Shown here in pieces: positions 16,103 to 25,625 of a DNA stretch of 64,000 nt. Made by a program: the position numbers and the translations under genes. Source of the DNA: Paraburkholderia sp. (GTDB lineage Bacteria; Pseudomonadota; Gammaproteobacteria; Burkholderiales; Burkholderiaceae). Where the stretch lies: NCBI RefSeq assembly GCF_028283785.1, contig NZ_JAPWKB010000005.1, positions 682,001 through 746,000 of the forward strand, written 5' to 3'. Under the pieces are notes generated by a model. That model worked only from the letters and a program-made list of their open reading frames with translations, was not told the DNA's origin and searched no databases. Position 1 is the first letter of the stretch, and each line of letters opens with the position of its first letter.

Positions 16103-18730
16103 ATGCTGAAGTCATCTATCGTCCGCCTCGTCGCCCGTTCAGTGCGCCATCCATTGCAAGTCATCGGGATTTCTCTCGTGCTTGCCGTGTTGAGCGGCTA
16201 CTACGTCGCGCACCATTTCAAGATCAACACCGATATCAGCCGCCTGATCGAGACGGACGCCAAATGGTCGTCGCTGTCCAGTGCGATGGATCGTGCGTTC
16301 CCGCAACGCGGACAAACCGTGCTGGTGGTCGTCGAAGCACGCGCGCCCGAATTCGCCGACGCCGCCGCGAACGCGCTGGCCAAAGGTCTGCAAGCCGATC
16401 CGAAGGAATTCGTCGGGGTCACGCAACCGGCCGGCGGCGAATTCTTCGAGAAGAATGGTCTGATGTATCTGTCGCTGGACGGCGTGCAGTCCACCACCGG
16501 ACAACTCGTTCAGTCGCGCCCGCTGGTCAACGCGCTCGCCAAAGATCCGAGCCTGACCGGCCTGTCCAGCACGTTGACGACGAGTCTGCTGCTGCCGCTG
16601 CAGATCGGTCAGGTGAAGCTCGGCGACATGAGCAAGCTGCTGACGAAAAGCGCGGACACGCTCGACCAAGTGCTCGCCAACAAACCCGCGGCATTTTCGT
16701 GGCGCGGTCTGGTCGACAAGGACGCCGCGAAGCAACCCGCGCGCGCATTCGTCACCGTGCAACCGGTGGTCGATTACAACGCGCTCGAACCGGGCGCGCG
16801 TGCGTCGCAGGCGATCCGCGACGAAGCCGTCAAACTCGATATCGCCGGACGCTTCGGCGCCGACGTGCGCCTGACGGGCGAACAACCGCTCGCCGACGAA
16901 GAATTCGCGTCGGTGAAGCAGGATGCCGCGTGGACCGGCCTCGGCACGATCGTCGTCGTGCTGGTGATCCTGTGGCTCGCGCTGCGTTCCGGCCGGATGA
17001 TCTTCGCGGTGTTCGTCACGCTGTTCGTCGGCCTCGCCATCACTGCCGCGCTCGGCCTGATGATGACCGGCGCGCTGAACATGATTTCGGTCGCGTTCAT
17101 GGTGCTGTTCGTCGGGCTGGGCGTCGATTTCGGCGTGCAGTTCGGCGTCAAGTATCGCGAGGAACGTCATCGCGACGACCGTCTGGCCGCCGCGCTCGTC
17201 AACACCGCGCACAGCATCGGCGTGCCGCTGACGCTGGCCGCCGTCGCTGTCGCGGAAAGCTTCTTCTCGTTCATGCCGACCGCGTACAAGGGCGTGTCCG
17301 AACTCGGCCAGATCGCCGGGGTCGGCATGTTCATCGCGTACTTCACCAGCATGACGCTGCTGCCGGCGCTGCTGAAGGTGCTGAACCCGCCGGGCGAAGC
17401 AAGCTCGCCGGGCTTCAAGCAACTCGCACCCGTCGACGATTTTCTCGACCGCAATCGCAAGCCGGTGCTGATCACGACGCTGGTGATCGTGGTCGGCGCG
17501 CTGCCGCTGTTGACGCATCTGCGCTTCGACTTCAATCCGCTGCATCTGAAAGACCCGCATACGGAGTCGATGGCGACGCTGATGTCGCTGAACGACTCGC
17601 CGGTCGCCGCCGTGAATAACGTGCACGTGCTGGCATCGTCCCCGGCGGACGCGCAGCGAATCGCGACGCATCTGAAGACCTTGCCGGAAGTGGGCGACGT
17701 CACGACGCTGAACACGCTGATTCCGGCCGATCAGACGCAAAAGCTGGTGTTGATCAACGGCGCCGCGCAGCAATTGCTGCCCGCGCTGACGCAAGAACCC
17801 GCACCTGCCGCCACCGACGCGATCCGCGTCGCTGCGTTGAAGCGCGCCGCGAACCAGCTGGAACTGGCATCGGAAGATCATCCGGGACCGGGCGCGGCCG
17901 AAGCGAAGCGCTTGTCGGGCACGCTGAACAAGCTCGCCAGCGCCGACGTCGCGACCCGCGACCGCGCCGAAACCGCGATGTCGGCCACGCTGCGCATCGC
18001 GCTCGGCCAGCTCGCCGCGCTGCTGCAACCCGGCGAGATCACGCAAGCGTCGCTGCCGCCGGGCATGGTCCGCGACTGGCTCGCGCCGGACGGCCACGCA
18101 CTCGTCGATATTTCGCCGAAGGTCGCGCCGGGCGCCGATCCGGGCGACGACGTGATGCTGCGCCACTTCGCGCGCGCGGTGAAAGCCGCCGAACCCGGCG
18201 CGATCGGCGGTCCGATTTCGATCCTCCATTCCGCCGACACGATCATCAAGGCGTTCCTGCAAGCCGCAGGCTGGGCGCTGCTGTCGATCACGATTCTGCT
18301 GTGGATTGCACTGCGCCGTTTCGGCGACGTGTTGCGCACGCTGATCCCGCTGCTGGTGTCGGCGGTCGTGACGCTGGAACTGTGCGTGGTCTTCGGCATG
18401 CCGCTGAACTTCGCGAATATCATCGCGCTGCCGCTGATGCTCGGCGTCGGCGTGGCGTTCAAGATTTACTTCGTGATGGCGTGGCGCAACGGCCAGACCG
18501 GCCTGCTGCAATCGAGTCTCACACACGCGGTGATGTTCAGCGCCGCAACGACCGCGACCGCGTTCGGCAGTTTGTGGCTGTCGCATCATCCGGGTACGTC
18601 CAGCATGGGACGCCTGCTCGCGCTTGCGCTGTTCTGCACGCTGATCGGCGCAGTCGTTTTTCAACCTGTTCTAATGGGCAAGCCGCGCCCAAAGCGCGCT
18701 AACAAGAAAATCCAAGGGATTGACCGATGA
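16103..18730 (+). CDS. hpnN: hopanoid transporter HpnN (RND/MMPL family)
   Basis: An 875-residue inner-membrane RND-type transporter with two similar halves, each having one membrane helix, a large periplasmic domain and a bundle of helices (first bundle near residues 285-430, second near 715-865). The N-terminus ([20 protein letters not shown], then [12 protein letters not shown]) and the [15 protein letters not shown] segment are typical. HpnN moves hopanoids to the outer membrane in bacteria where it has been studied. Start ATG 16103 is used because the helix begins there. It overlaps the MlaA-like gene by 4 bp. Confidence 0.9.
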   Translation: MLKSSIVRLVARSVRHPLQVIGISLVLAVLSGYYVAHHFKINTDISRLIETDAKWSSLSSAMDRAFPQRGQTVLVVVEARAPEFADAAANALAKGLQADPKEFVGVTQPAGGEFFEKNGLMYLSLDGVQSTTGQLVQSRPLVNALAKDPSLTGLSSTLTTSLLLPLQIGQVKLGDMSKLLTKSADTLDQVLANKPAAFSWRGLVDKDAAKQPARAFVTVQPVVDYNALEPGARASQAIRDEAVKLDIAGRFGADVRLTGEQPLADEEFASVKQDAAWTGLGTIVVVLVILWLALRSGRMIFAVFVTLFVGLAITAALGLMMTGALNMISVAFMVLFVGLGVDFGVQFGVKYREERHRDDRLAAALVNTAHSIGVPLTLAAVAVAESFFSFMPTAYKGVSELGQIAGVGMFIAYFTSMTLLPALLKVLNPPGEASSPGFKQLAPVDDFLDRNRKPVLITTLVIVVGALPLLTHLRFDFNPLHLKDPHTESMATLMSLNDSPVAAVNNVHVLASSPADAQRIATHLKTLPEVGDVTTLNTLIPADQTQKLVLINGAAQQLLPALTQEPAPAATDAIRVAALKRAANQLELASEDHPGPGAAEAKRLSGTLNKLASADVATRDRAETAMSATLRIALGQLAALLQPGEITQASLPPGMVRDWLAPDGHALVDISPKVAPGADPGDDVMLRHFARAVKAAEPGAIGGPISILHSADTIIKAFLQAAGWALLSITILLWIALRRFGDVLRTLIPLLVSAVVTLELCVVFGMPLNFANIIALPLMLGVGVAFKIYFVMAWRNGQTGLLQSSLTHAVMFSAATTATAFGSLWLSHHPGTSSMGRLLALALFCTLIGAVVFQPVLMGKPRPKRANKKIQGIDR

Positions 18731-19692
18731 TCAAGCGAACTGCCGCATTGGCACTCGTGACCGCCAGCCTCGTTTCCGGCTGTGCGAGCGGACCCGACCG
18801 CAAACCCGGCGATCCGCTGGAACCGATGAACCGCACGATCTTCAAGTTCAACGATGCGGTAGACCGGACGATCGCCGTACCGGTCGCGAAGGGATATCAG
18901 AAGGTGACGCCGCAGCCGCTGCGCACCGCGATCAGCAACTTCTTCTCGAACCTCGGCGATCTGGGCAACGCCGCGAACAACCTGCTGCAACTGAACATCA
19001 CCGACGCCACCGAAGACCTGATGCGCTTCGCGATGAATTCGACCTTCGGGATCGGCGGTTTGCTGGACTTCGCGACGCCGGCCGGGCTGCCGAAGCACCA
19101 TCAGGATTTCGGTCTGACGATGGGCCGTTGGGGTGTGCCGGCAGGGCCGTATCTGGTATTGCCGCTGTTCGGGCCGAGTTCGGTGCGCGACGGACTGGGA
19201 CGCGTGGTGGACGTGCGTTTCAACGCGCTGAACTACATCGAACCGGCATGGCGTAATCCGTTGTACGTGTTGCAGTTCGTCAGCGTGCGATCGGATTTGC
19301 TCGGCGCAACCGACCTGTTGCAAGCGGCGGCGCTCGATCCGTATTCGTTCGTGCGTGACGCTTACACCCAGCAGCGTAAATCGCTGTTGCGCGGCAAGAG
19401 CGGCGGCACGAACGCGCCGCTGCCGGATTACGGCGACCCGGGCGCCGACGGCGACAACGCGCCGTCGGGCGCAACCGGTGCGTCCGGCGCGGCTGCGGCA
19501 GGCGTGCCGGATTACTCCGATCCGGGCGATGCGGCAGCGGCACCGGCACCGGCTGGCGCAGGGGCTGGCGCAGCCGCCGCAGGCGGTACGGCGGCGGCAA
19601 CGACCGCTCCCGCAACGGCAGCGCCCGCGTCGTCGGCGCAAGGCACGAAAGCCGCGCCGGCGCCCGACGCTTCGGCACCGGCAGCGCAATAA
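18727..19692 (+). CDS. MlaA/VacJ-family outer-membrane lipoprotein
   Basis: A 321-residue lipoprotein: signal with lipobox LVSGC (Cys19), then the MlaA domain ([69 protein letters not shown]). MlaA works at the inner leaflet of the outer membrane in lipid traffic. The last ~100 residues are an Ala/Pro/Gly-rich tail unlike E. coli MlaA and likely disordered. The 4-bp overlap with hpnN and divergence from hpnM indicate a three-part hopanoid/lipid export module: HpnN in the inner membrane, HpnM in the periplasm, this protein in the outer membrane. Confidence 0.87.
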   Translation: MIKRTAALALVTASLVSGCASGPDRKPGDPLEPMNRTIFKFNDAVDRTIAVPVAKGYQKVTPQPLRTAISNFFSNLGDLGNAANNLLQLNITDATEDLMRFAMNSTFGIGGLLDFATPAGLPKHHQDFGLTMGRWGVPAGPYLVLPLFGPSSVRDGLGRVVDVRFNALNYIEPAWRNPLYVLQFVSVRSDLLGATDLLQAAALDPYSFVRDAYTQQRKSLLRGKSGGTNAPLPDYGDPGADGDNAPSGATGASGAAAAGVPDYSDPGDAAAAPAPAGAGAGAAAAGGTAAATTAPATAAPASSAQGTKAAPAPDASAPAAQ

Positions 19693-19724
19693 ACCCGTCC
19701 GTGCGAGCGCCCAGGCGCTCACGC

Positions 19725-19762
19725 AAAAAAGGCCCGGCAAGCTTCGCTTGCCGGGCCTTTTT
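19725..19762. terminator. bidirectional rho-independent terminator
   Basis: Six A, 12-bp perfect stem GGCCCGGCAAGC/GCTTGCCGGGCC around a TTC loop, five T. It closes both the hpnN-mlaA unit and the convergent thioesterase gene. Confidence 0.92.
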
Positions 19763-19800
19763 CATTCCCCGCTATGTCGACACACGCCCGACAACGCAGC

Positions 19801-20257
19801 TCAGTGCATCGTGTCGGCTTCTTCGTTGACGACGTCCGCTTGCGGCACCGGCAACGACGTTGCGCGATAACGCTCGAACGCTTCGTCGGCGTAACGGATG
19901 CGCGTGCGGCCATGCGGCGCCGGCTCGCCGTTCGCGTCCGAGATTGACGAACACCATCTTCTCGACCGTCAGAATGCTCTTGCGCGTGATCTTGTTGCGG
20001 ACTTCGCAACGCAGCGTGATCGACGTACGGCCGAAGTGCGTCGCGGTCATGCCCAGCTCGATGATGTCGCCCTGACGCGCCGAGCTGACGAAATTGATTT
20101 CCGACATGAACTTGGTCACCACGCGCTGGTTGTCCAGCTGGCAAATTGCATAAATGGCCGCTTCTTCGTCGATCCAGCGCAGCAGGCTGCCGCCAAATAA
20201 CGTGCCATTCGGGTTCAAATCTTCGGGTTTAACCCATTTTCTGGTGTGAAAGTTCAT
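19801..20257 (-). pseudogene. acyl-CoA thioesterase (hotdog fold) with apparent 1-bp frameshift
   Basis: The frame from ATG 20257 reads as a cytosolic hotdog acyl-CoA thioesterase (LNPNGTLFGGSLLRWIDEEA, with the active-site region; FGRTSITLRCEVRN; EKMVFVNL). After VNL the frame turns into Arg-rich nonsense. Skipping one base of the CC at 19938-19939 restores a family-like tail: DANGEPAPHGRTRIRYADEA, then a Pro/Val stretch ending EEADTMH and TGA at 19801-19803. The repaired product is 151 residues; as written translation runs to 19772 (161 residues). Either an assembly/sequencing indel or a true recent frameshift. The hotdog core up to the last strand is intact, so partial activity is possible. 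Confidence 0.8.
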
Positions 20258-20321
20258 TTTGGTTATGTCCTTGAGCGTGTGCGCGGTCCGAAGTCTTATA
20301 TAAGAGCTAGGGTTAACGCTG

Positions 20322-20327
20322 ACATTG
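20322..20327 (-). promoter_or_regulatory. possible -10 (TACAAT) for the thioesterase gene
   Basis: On the minus strand TACAAT lies in an AT-rich pocket of an otherwise GC-rich region, with TTGGGG 15 bp upstream as a poor -35. It would leave a leader of about 60 nt before ATG 20257. Confidence 0.3.
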
Positions 20328-20445
20328 TACCAAATAAGGGTTTTCCCCAATATTTCAACCGCACAAAAATTTTAGGTACGGCGGACGTGCCAATGCATCC
20401 GGCGCGCAACGCGCGTCCGGAGCATCTCGAACGGAGTTCAGGAAA

Positions 20446-21210
20446 TTAAGCGGGGGAGAAACGCAAAGCGCCTGCGCGGCCGAGCGCGCGGCGCGCCGCC
20501 AGCAGCGTCTGGTTAGCCGAGCGGGCGTCGCCGGCAAGCTGGATCAGCGGCACGATCTGCGACGGCTGACGCAGCAATTCGCGAAGAATTGGCAGGATCG
20601 CCGTGCGGCCGTCGTCCTGCAAACCCGCTGTCGCCGCCGACGGCAACGAGCGCCACGCCGGATCGACGATCGCACGGCAGACGGCAAACGGCACGCCCAG
20701 TTCAGCGGCAACCGTCGCGGCCAGATGCGACTCCATATCGACCGCCAGCGCGCCCGTCGCGCGGTGAAGCGCGGCCTTGTCGTCCGCGCCGGTCAACGGC
20801 ACGGCGACCGCTGCGATCGCGCCGCGTCGCAGCTTCGGCTTCAACGCAGGAAACGACGAACAGGCGTTCGCGATCCGCTCGGTCCATGCGGGATCGGTCG
20901 GAACGCGTCCTGCGGGACCCTCGACCGCGTCGGCGACGATCAGCGCGCCCGGCAGCAGATCGGGCGCAAGACCGCCCGCCGTGCCGAAACTGACGATGCC
21001 CGCGCAGCCGCGCGCGGCCAGCGCACGCAGCGCCGGTTCGAGCAACGCGCGACGCGCCGCAAAAACCGTCTCGACGCCGTCACGATCGGCGCCCTCGCCG
21101 GCTGCAATCCGCGCCTCGAACGCCATCCCGGTCACGAAGATCACCGGATGCCGTCCGTCCGCGCGCGCCGTCGTGCCACGCCCGGATGCAGCCATCACGC
21201 TGTCGCTCAC
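20446..21210 (-). CDS. hpnG: hopanoid-associated phosphorylase/nucleosidase HpnG
   Basis: A 254-residue PNP/UDP-phosphorylase-like protein: HPVIFVTGMAFEARIA at the N-terminus, GCAGIVSFGTAGGLAPDLLP as the phosphate/ribose-binding loop, ALAVDMESHLAATVAAELGV as the substrate-binding segment. HpnG removes adenine from adenosylhopane to give ribosylhopane during side-chain extension. It is the last gene of the hpnD-hpnE-shc-hpnG operon, one base after shc. HpnH, its upstream partner enzyme, is not in the window. Confidence 0.87.
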   Translation of the reverse strand: MSDSVMAASGRGTTARADGRHPVIFVTGMAFEARIAAGEGADRDGVETVFAARRALLEPALRALAARGCAGIVSFGTAGGLAPDLLPGALIVADAVEGPAGRVPTDPAWTERIANACSSFPALKPKLRRGAIAAVAVPLTGADDKAALHRATGALAVDMESHLAATVAAELGVPFAVCRAIVDPAWRSLPSAATAGLQDDGRTAILPILRELLRQPSQIVPLIQLAGDARSANQTLLAARRALGRAGALRFSPA

Positions 21211-21211
21211 G

Positions 21212-23269
21212 TCAAATCCCGACCGTGACGCGCTTCACGCCGTCACGCGTCATGTTGCGGTAGCGCGCAAGCGCCCACAGCGGGAAGAACTTGCGGTAGC
21301 CGTGGTAGCGCAGATAGAACACGCGCGGAAAACCGGTTGCCGTGAACAGCGTTTCGTCCCACAAACCGTGCTCTTTCTGTTCCCGCTGAAGATAAGCGAC
21401 ACCCCGCGCGACCGCCGGATGATTCACTTCGCCGGTCGCCATCAGACCCAGCAACGCCCATGCGGTTTGCGACGCCGTGCTGGCCGCCTGCTCGTAGCCG
21501 CGATACTCGAGCTTGTAGCTTTCGCCCGCTTCGCCCCAGCCGCCATCGACGTTCTGGATCGACAGCAGCCACTGCGCGGCGCGCTTCATACGCGGATCGT
21601 CATGCGGCAGACCTGCGGCGTTCAGCGAACACACCGCCGTCCACGTGCCGTACACGTAGTTCATGCCCCAGCGGCCGTACCAGCTGCCGTCGGCTTCCTG
21701 TTCCTTCAGCATGTAGTCGAACGCCCGGCGAGCTGGTTCGCTGTTCGACGGCATTTCGCCCAGTTGGGCGAGCATCGACAGACACCGGCCGGACACGTCG
21801 GCGGTCGGCGGATCGAGCAACGCGCCGTGATCGGAGAACGGAATGTTGTTCAGGTAGTACTGGGTGTTTTCGGGTTCGAACGCGCCCCAGCCGCCGTCGC
21901 TGCTCTGCATGCCGACCACCCATTCGCGCGCGCGGGCAATCGCCTCGCTATCGGCCGTGGACTGCGTCAGGCCCGCCGCGCGGTTCATCGCCATCGCGAC
22001 GACAGCCGTGTCGTCGACGTCCGGGTAATGCGGGTTTGCGTACTGGAACGCCCAGCCGCCAGGACGCACGTTCGGGCGACGCGAGATCCAGTCGCCGCGC
22101 ACATCGAGAATCTGCAACGGACGCAGCCAGTCGAGACCGCGCACCGCCGCGTCCTGCGCACGCGGGTCGCCGGTTTCGAGCAACGCGTGCGCGGCCAGCG
22201 ATGTATCCCAGACAGGCGAAAGACACGGCTGGCAATAGGCTTCGTCGTCACCGATCACCAGCAGCTTTTCGATCGACTGACGCGCGATTGCGCGGTTCGG
22301 GTGATCGGCCGGATAGCCGAGCACGTCGTACATCATCACGGCGTTCGCCATCGCCGGGTAGATCGCGCCGAGACCGTCTTCGCCGTTCAGACGCTCATCG
22401 ACGAACGCAACCGCCGAATCGATCGCGCGTTTGCGGGTGGCTTTCGGGAACAGTCCGTCGATTGCGCGCAGCACCACGTCGACACCACGGAAAAACGCGA
22501 ACCAGTTCTTGTCCTGATGCTCGGCGCGCGCGTTCAGGCCCATGTTGACCGGAGCGGCACGGAATACTTCGTCGATCCGCACGCGACGCGGATTTCGCCC
22601 AACCGGGCGTTTCGCGTTCAGCACCAGCAGCGGCACGATCACCGTGCGCGCCCAGTACGACACCTTCGACAGATGGAACGGGAACCACTGCGGCAGCAGC
22701 ATGATTTCGACCGGCATCATCGGCACCGCGCGCCACGTGGTCGCGCCGAACAGCGCGAGCTGGATACGCGTGAACACGTTGACGTTCTCCGCGCCGCCGA
22801 CCGCGAGAATGGCGTCGCGCGCGCGGATCATGTGCGGCGCGTCGGCCGGATCGCCGATCATCTTCAGCGCGAAATAGGCCTTCACGCTCGCCGACACGTT
22901 CATCGCGCCGTCGGTGAACAGCGGCCAGCCGCCTTCCGGCAACTGGATGCGGCGCAGATAGCGCGCAATTTTCTGTTCGAGTTCGAGGTTCGGCTCCTCA
23001 CCGAGGTAATGCACGAGCAGCACGTATTCGGCGGGAATCGTGGCGTCCGCTTCGAGTTCGTACACCCAGTGACCGTCCGGCTGCTGCGCGTCGAGAATCG
23101 CCTCGGTTGCGCGCGCGACGGCGGCGTCGAGCGCGGCTTGCGGCGCAGCATCGGCGGCATCCGGCGACATCGCGTTCAGCAGATCGGCCTGAGCGCGATC
23201 GATCAGGTCGGCGGGCGTGGCGATCGGCGTGACGCCATCAAGCGGCGGGGTATGGGATAAGTCGTTCAT
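21212..23269 (-). CDS. shc: squalene-hopene cyclase
   Basis: A 685-residue class II terpene cyclase that folds squalene to hopene and hopanol at the inner membrane. The catalytic DVDD motif is at residues 417-420 (ANPHYPDVDDTAVVAMAM) and many QW repeats are visible (QPDGHWVYELEADA, SSDGGWGAFEPEN, NVDGGWGEAGESY). Length matches the family (about 650-700). Its start overlaps the hpnE stop by one base (TGATG), indicating translational coupling. Confidence 0.97.
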   Translation of the reverse strand: MNDLSHTPPLDGVTPIATPADLIDRAQADLLNAMSPDAADAAPQAALDAAVARATEAILDAQQPDGHWVYELEADATIPAEYVLLVHYLGEEPNLELEQKIARYLRRIQLPEGGWPLFTDGAMNVSASVKAYFALKMIGDPADAPHMIRARDAILAVGGAENVNVFTRIQLALFGATTWRAVPMMPVEIMLLPQWFPFHLSKVSYWARTVIVPLLVLNAKRPVGRNPRRVRIDEVFRAAPVNMGLNARAEHQDKNWFAFFRGVDVVLRAIDGLFPKATRKRAIDSAVAFVDERLNGEDGLGAIYPAMANAVMMYDVLGYPADHPNRAIARQSIEKLLVIGDDEAYCQPCLSPVWDTSLAAHALLETGDPRAQDAAVRGLDWLRPLQILDVRGDWISRRPNVRPGGWAFQYANPHYPDVDDTAVVAMAMNRAAGLTQSTADSEAIARAREWVVGMQSSDGGWGAFEPENTQYYLNNIPFSDHGALLDPPTADVSGRCLSMLAQLGEMPSNSEPARRAFDYMLKEQEADGSWYGRWGMNYVYGTWTAVCSLNAAGLPHDDPRMKRAAQWLLSIQNVDGGWGEAGESYKLEYRGYEQAASTASQTAWALLGLMATGEVNHPAVARGVAYLQREQKEHGLWDETLFTATGFPRVFYLRYHGYRKFFPLWALARYRNMTRDGVKRVTVGI

Positions 23270-24531
23270 CAGCGTTCCATCGGTTCATTCAGCAGCGCGT
23301 CGACGGCCTTCTGGCCGGAGCGGATCGCGCCTTCAATCGTTGCGGGCAGGCCGGTGGCCGTCCAGTCTCCCGCGAGCATCAAGTTGTTCCAGCGCGTGCG
23401 CGTGCCGGGGCGGCGCATTTCCTGATCGGGCACGGCCGCGAATCCGGCGTGCCGGTCGATCTCGATCTGCCATGACGGCATCGGCTCGACCGGCAGATTC
23501 GCCGCTTTCGCGACGTCGGCCCAGATCGTTTTCGCGAGTGTTTCGCGCGGCGTATCGATCAGCCGTTCGGCCGCACCGACCGTCGCCGACAACCGTCCAT
23601 CGAACGAGAACAGCCAGTCGGCGGTGCCGTTCAGCAAGCCGGTTACCGTCGGCAAGACCATCGGCGGATCGATTGCGAAATGCGCGCTGACGGTGGTTGT
23701 CGATCGGTTCGGCGCGGTCAATCCCGGCACCAGCGTTTGTGCGACATCGCCCGGCACGGCCAGCACGACCGCTTCGCCGGGTTCCAGCACGATCCGTTCG
23801 TCGCCGGCATGCAAGGCCGCGACGCGGCCGTTGTCGGCGAATTCAAGCTGCTTCAGCGGCGACTCGAGCCGGATCACCGCGCCGCCGTGCTGCAACAGCC
23901 GCAACGCGGGATCGATGAAAGCGCTGCTCAGGCCGTTACGCGCGACCAGCGGCCGGCACGCCTGGCCGCCCATCGACAGCGTGTCGCGAAATACCGCTGC
24001 GATCAATTCCGCCGTCGCGTCGCGCGGCTCGACATTGACCAGCGCGAGCAGAAACGGTCTCAGCAGACGATCCCACACCGGCCCGTTGCAGCGCATCGTC
24101 TCGGCGACCGTGCGGCCGGTTTTCGCGAACGGCAACGGCGCGAGCGCCAGGTAATCCGTGGGCAGCGTATTCGGCACGCGCACCGACGCATCGAAAATCC
24201 ACCACGGAAAGCGCCCCGGCGACAGCTTGATGGTCCAGCGCGCGTTCGTGGCGAGATCCACGAACGGATAAACCGCCTGATCCGGGCCGGTCAGTTCATC
24301 GCCCGATCCGATGATCCGCGTGAAATTCAGCGTCGCCGAATTGCCCGACAACATCAGATGATTGCCGCTATCGATCGTCGCGCCGAGCGCGCGGTCGTAA
24401 TACGTGCGGCACCGTCCACCCGCCTGCGAACCCGCCTCGTGAAGCACGACCTGCGCGCCACGCCGCTGCAGTTGCACTGCGGCGGACAGGCCGGCCAGTC
24501 CCGCGCCGATCACGTGGACGCGGCGCGGCAT
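23269..24531 (-). CDS. hpnE: hydroxysqualene dehydroxylase HpnE
   Basis: A 420-residue FAD-dependent amine-oxidase-fold enzyme. The dinucleotide-binding motif VHVIGAGLAGLSAAVQLQRR begins at residue 5 and the C-terminal FAD motif is NLMLAGDWTATGLPATIEGA. HpnE converts hydroxysqualene to squalene in the HpnCDE route. ATG 24531 overlaps the stop codon of hpnD by one base; the open frame upstream to 25029 is a shadow of hpnD. Confidence 0.92.
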   Translation of the reverse strand: MPRRVHVIGAGLAGLSAAVQLQRRGAQVVLHEAGSQAGGRCRTYYDRALGATIDSGNHLMLSGNSATLNFTRIIGSGDELTGPDQAVYPFVDLATNARWTIKLSPGRFPWWIFDASVRVPNTLPTDYLALAPLPFAKTGRTVAETMRCNGPVWDRLLRPFLLALVNVEPRDATAELIAAVFRDTLSMGGQACRPLVARNGLSSAFIDPALRLLQHGGAVIRLESPLKQLEFADNGRVAALHAGDERIVLEPGEAVVLAVPGDVAQTLVPGLTAPNRSTTTVSAHFAIDPPMVLPTVTGLLNGTADWLFSFDGRLSATVGAAERLIDTPRETLAKTIWADVAKAANLPVEPMPSWQIEIDRHAGFAAVPDQEMRRPGTRTRWNNLMLAGDWTATGLPATIEGAIRSGQKAVDALLNEPMER

Positions 24532-25385
24532 CAGAAGAACGCGTGCCGGGCGACGATCCACAACATCCGGACGCGCGGCTTGCGGACCTTCGTGCGCGGC
24601 AGATCGAAGCCACGATCGACCGTTTTCTCCAGCAGACAGCGATACACGCCGGACATGATGCGCGGCGCGCGCACATGCGCACGCGAGGCGGCGTCCATGA
24701 TCCGGTCGGCGGCGGCGAAATGCTCGCGCGCCCGTTCGACCAGCGTCGCGCACACGCGCGGCAGCGACGGGTCGTCGGCGATTTCGGTTGGACTCGTCGT
24801 GGCGATGCCTTCGCGGGCCAGCAATTCGCGCGGCAGATAGCAGCGGTTGATACCGGCGTCTTCGTCGATATCGCGCAGGATATTGGTCAGTTGCAACGCG
24901 CGACCGAGATGATGCGCGAGCGCAATGCCCGGCGCCTCTTCCATCCCGAATATCCTCACCGACAGACGGCCCGCCGAACTCGCGACGCGGTCGCAATACA
25001 GGTCGAGCGTGGCTTCGTCGGGCGCGCAAATGTCTTCGGTGGCGTCCATCGCCATGCCGTCGATCATCGCGTGGAAATCGTCACGCTTCAGCTGAAACGT
25101 GTGAATGTGCCGCGTCAACGCGCGCAGCGACGCGCGCGGCGCACCGGCGTAGCACGCGTCGATGTCGGCGCGCCAGCGATCGAGCGCAGCGTGGCGTTCG
25201 GCGCGCGGCAGCTCGCTGTCGGCGATGTCGTCGACAGCGCGGCAAAACGCGTAAACCTCGTACATCGCATCGCGCTGCGCGGCCGGCAAAATGCGCATCG
25301 CGAGATAAAACGAGCTGCCCGAAGTGGCGGCAGCTGCGTCGGTGTCGGTATGTGTATCGTCCACGACAAGATTGGGAACAGCCAA
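24531..25385 (-). CDS. hpnD: presqualene diphosphate synthase HpnD
   Basis: A 284-residue trans-isoprenyl diphosphate synthase of the squalene/phytoene family. The first aspartate-rich motif is AVDDIAD and the second is LTNILRDIDEDAGINRCYLP. HpnD couples two FPP to presqualene diphosphate. The likely start is TTG 25385, preceded by GGAG at a six-base distance; later Met codons would cut into the fold. hpnC, the usual neighbour that makes hydroxysqualene, is absent from this operon and window. Confidence 0.9.
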   Translation of the reverse strand: MAVPNLVVDDTHTDTDAAAATSGSSFYLAMRILPAAQRDAMYEVYAFCRAVDDIADSELPRAERHAALDRWRADIDACYAGAPRASLRALTRHIHTFQLKRDDFHAMIDGMAMDATEDICAPDEATLDLYCDRVASSAGRLSVRIFGMEEAPGIALAHHLGRALQLTNILRDIDEDAGINRCYLPRELLAREGIATTSPTEIADDPSLPRVCATLVERAREHFAAADRIMDAASRAHVRAPRIMSGVYRCLLEKTVDRGFDLPRTKVRKPRVRMLWIVARHAFF

Positions 25386-25625
25386 GACGATCTCCGCTTA
25401 AGGCGTTGGGAAGCGGTCTGGAGTCATGCCTACGCAAGGCAGGCCGCCCGCGCGCGCGGCACGCGCGAAAAGACCGGCAGGGATGCCGGAAACGGCCAAA
25501 AGTATAACAATCTTTGCGAGACAGCGTCGATTTGGGGGCAGTTCTGCGCCTGATCCGTCGACGTTAAGCGGCGTTTCGCCCCGATCGCGACGGGCGTCGG
25601 ATCGGGCGAAACGCGGTGCGAAAAC

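Noticed and set aside
16139..18664. 841-codon minus-strand frame opposite hpnN
   Set aside because: Arg/Gln/His-rich antisense shadow of a high-GC gene.
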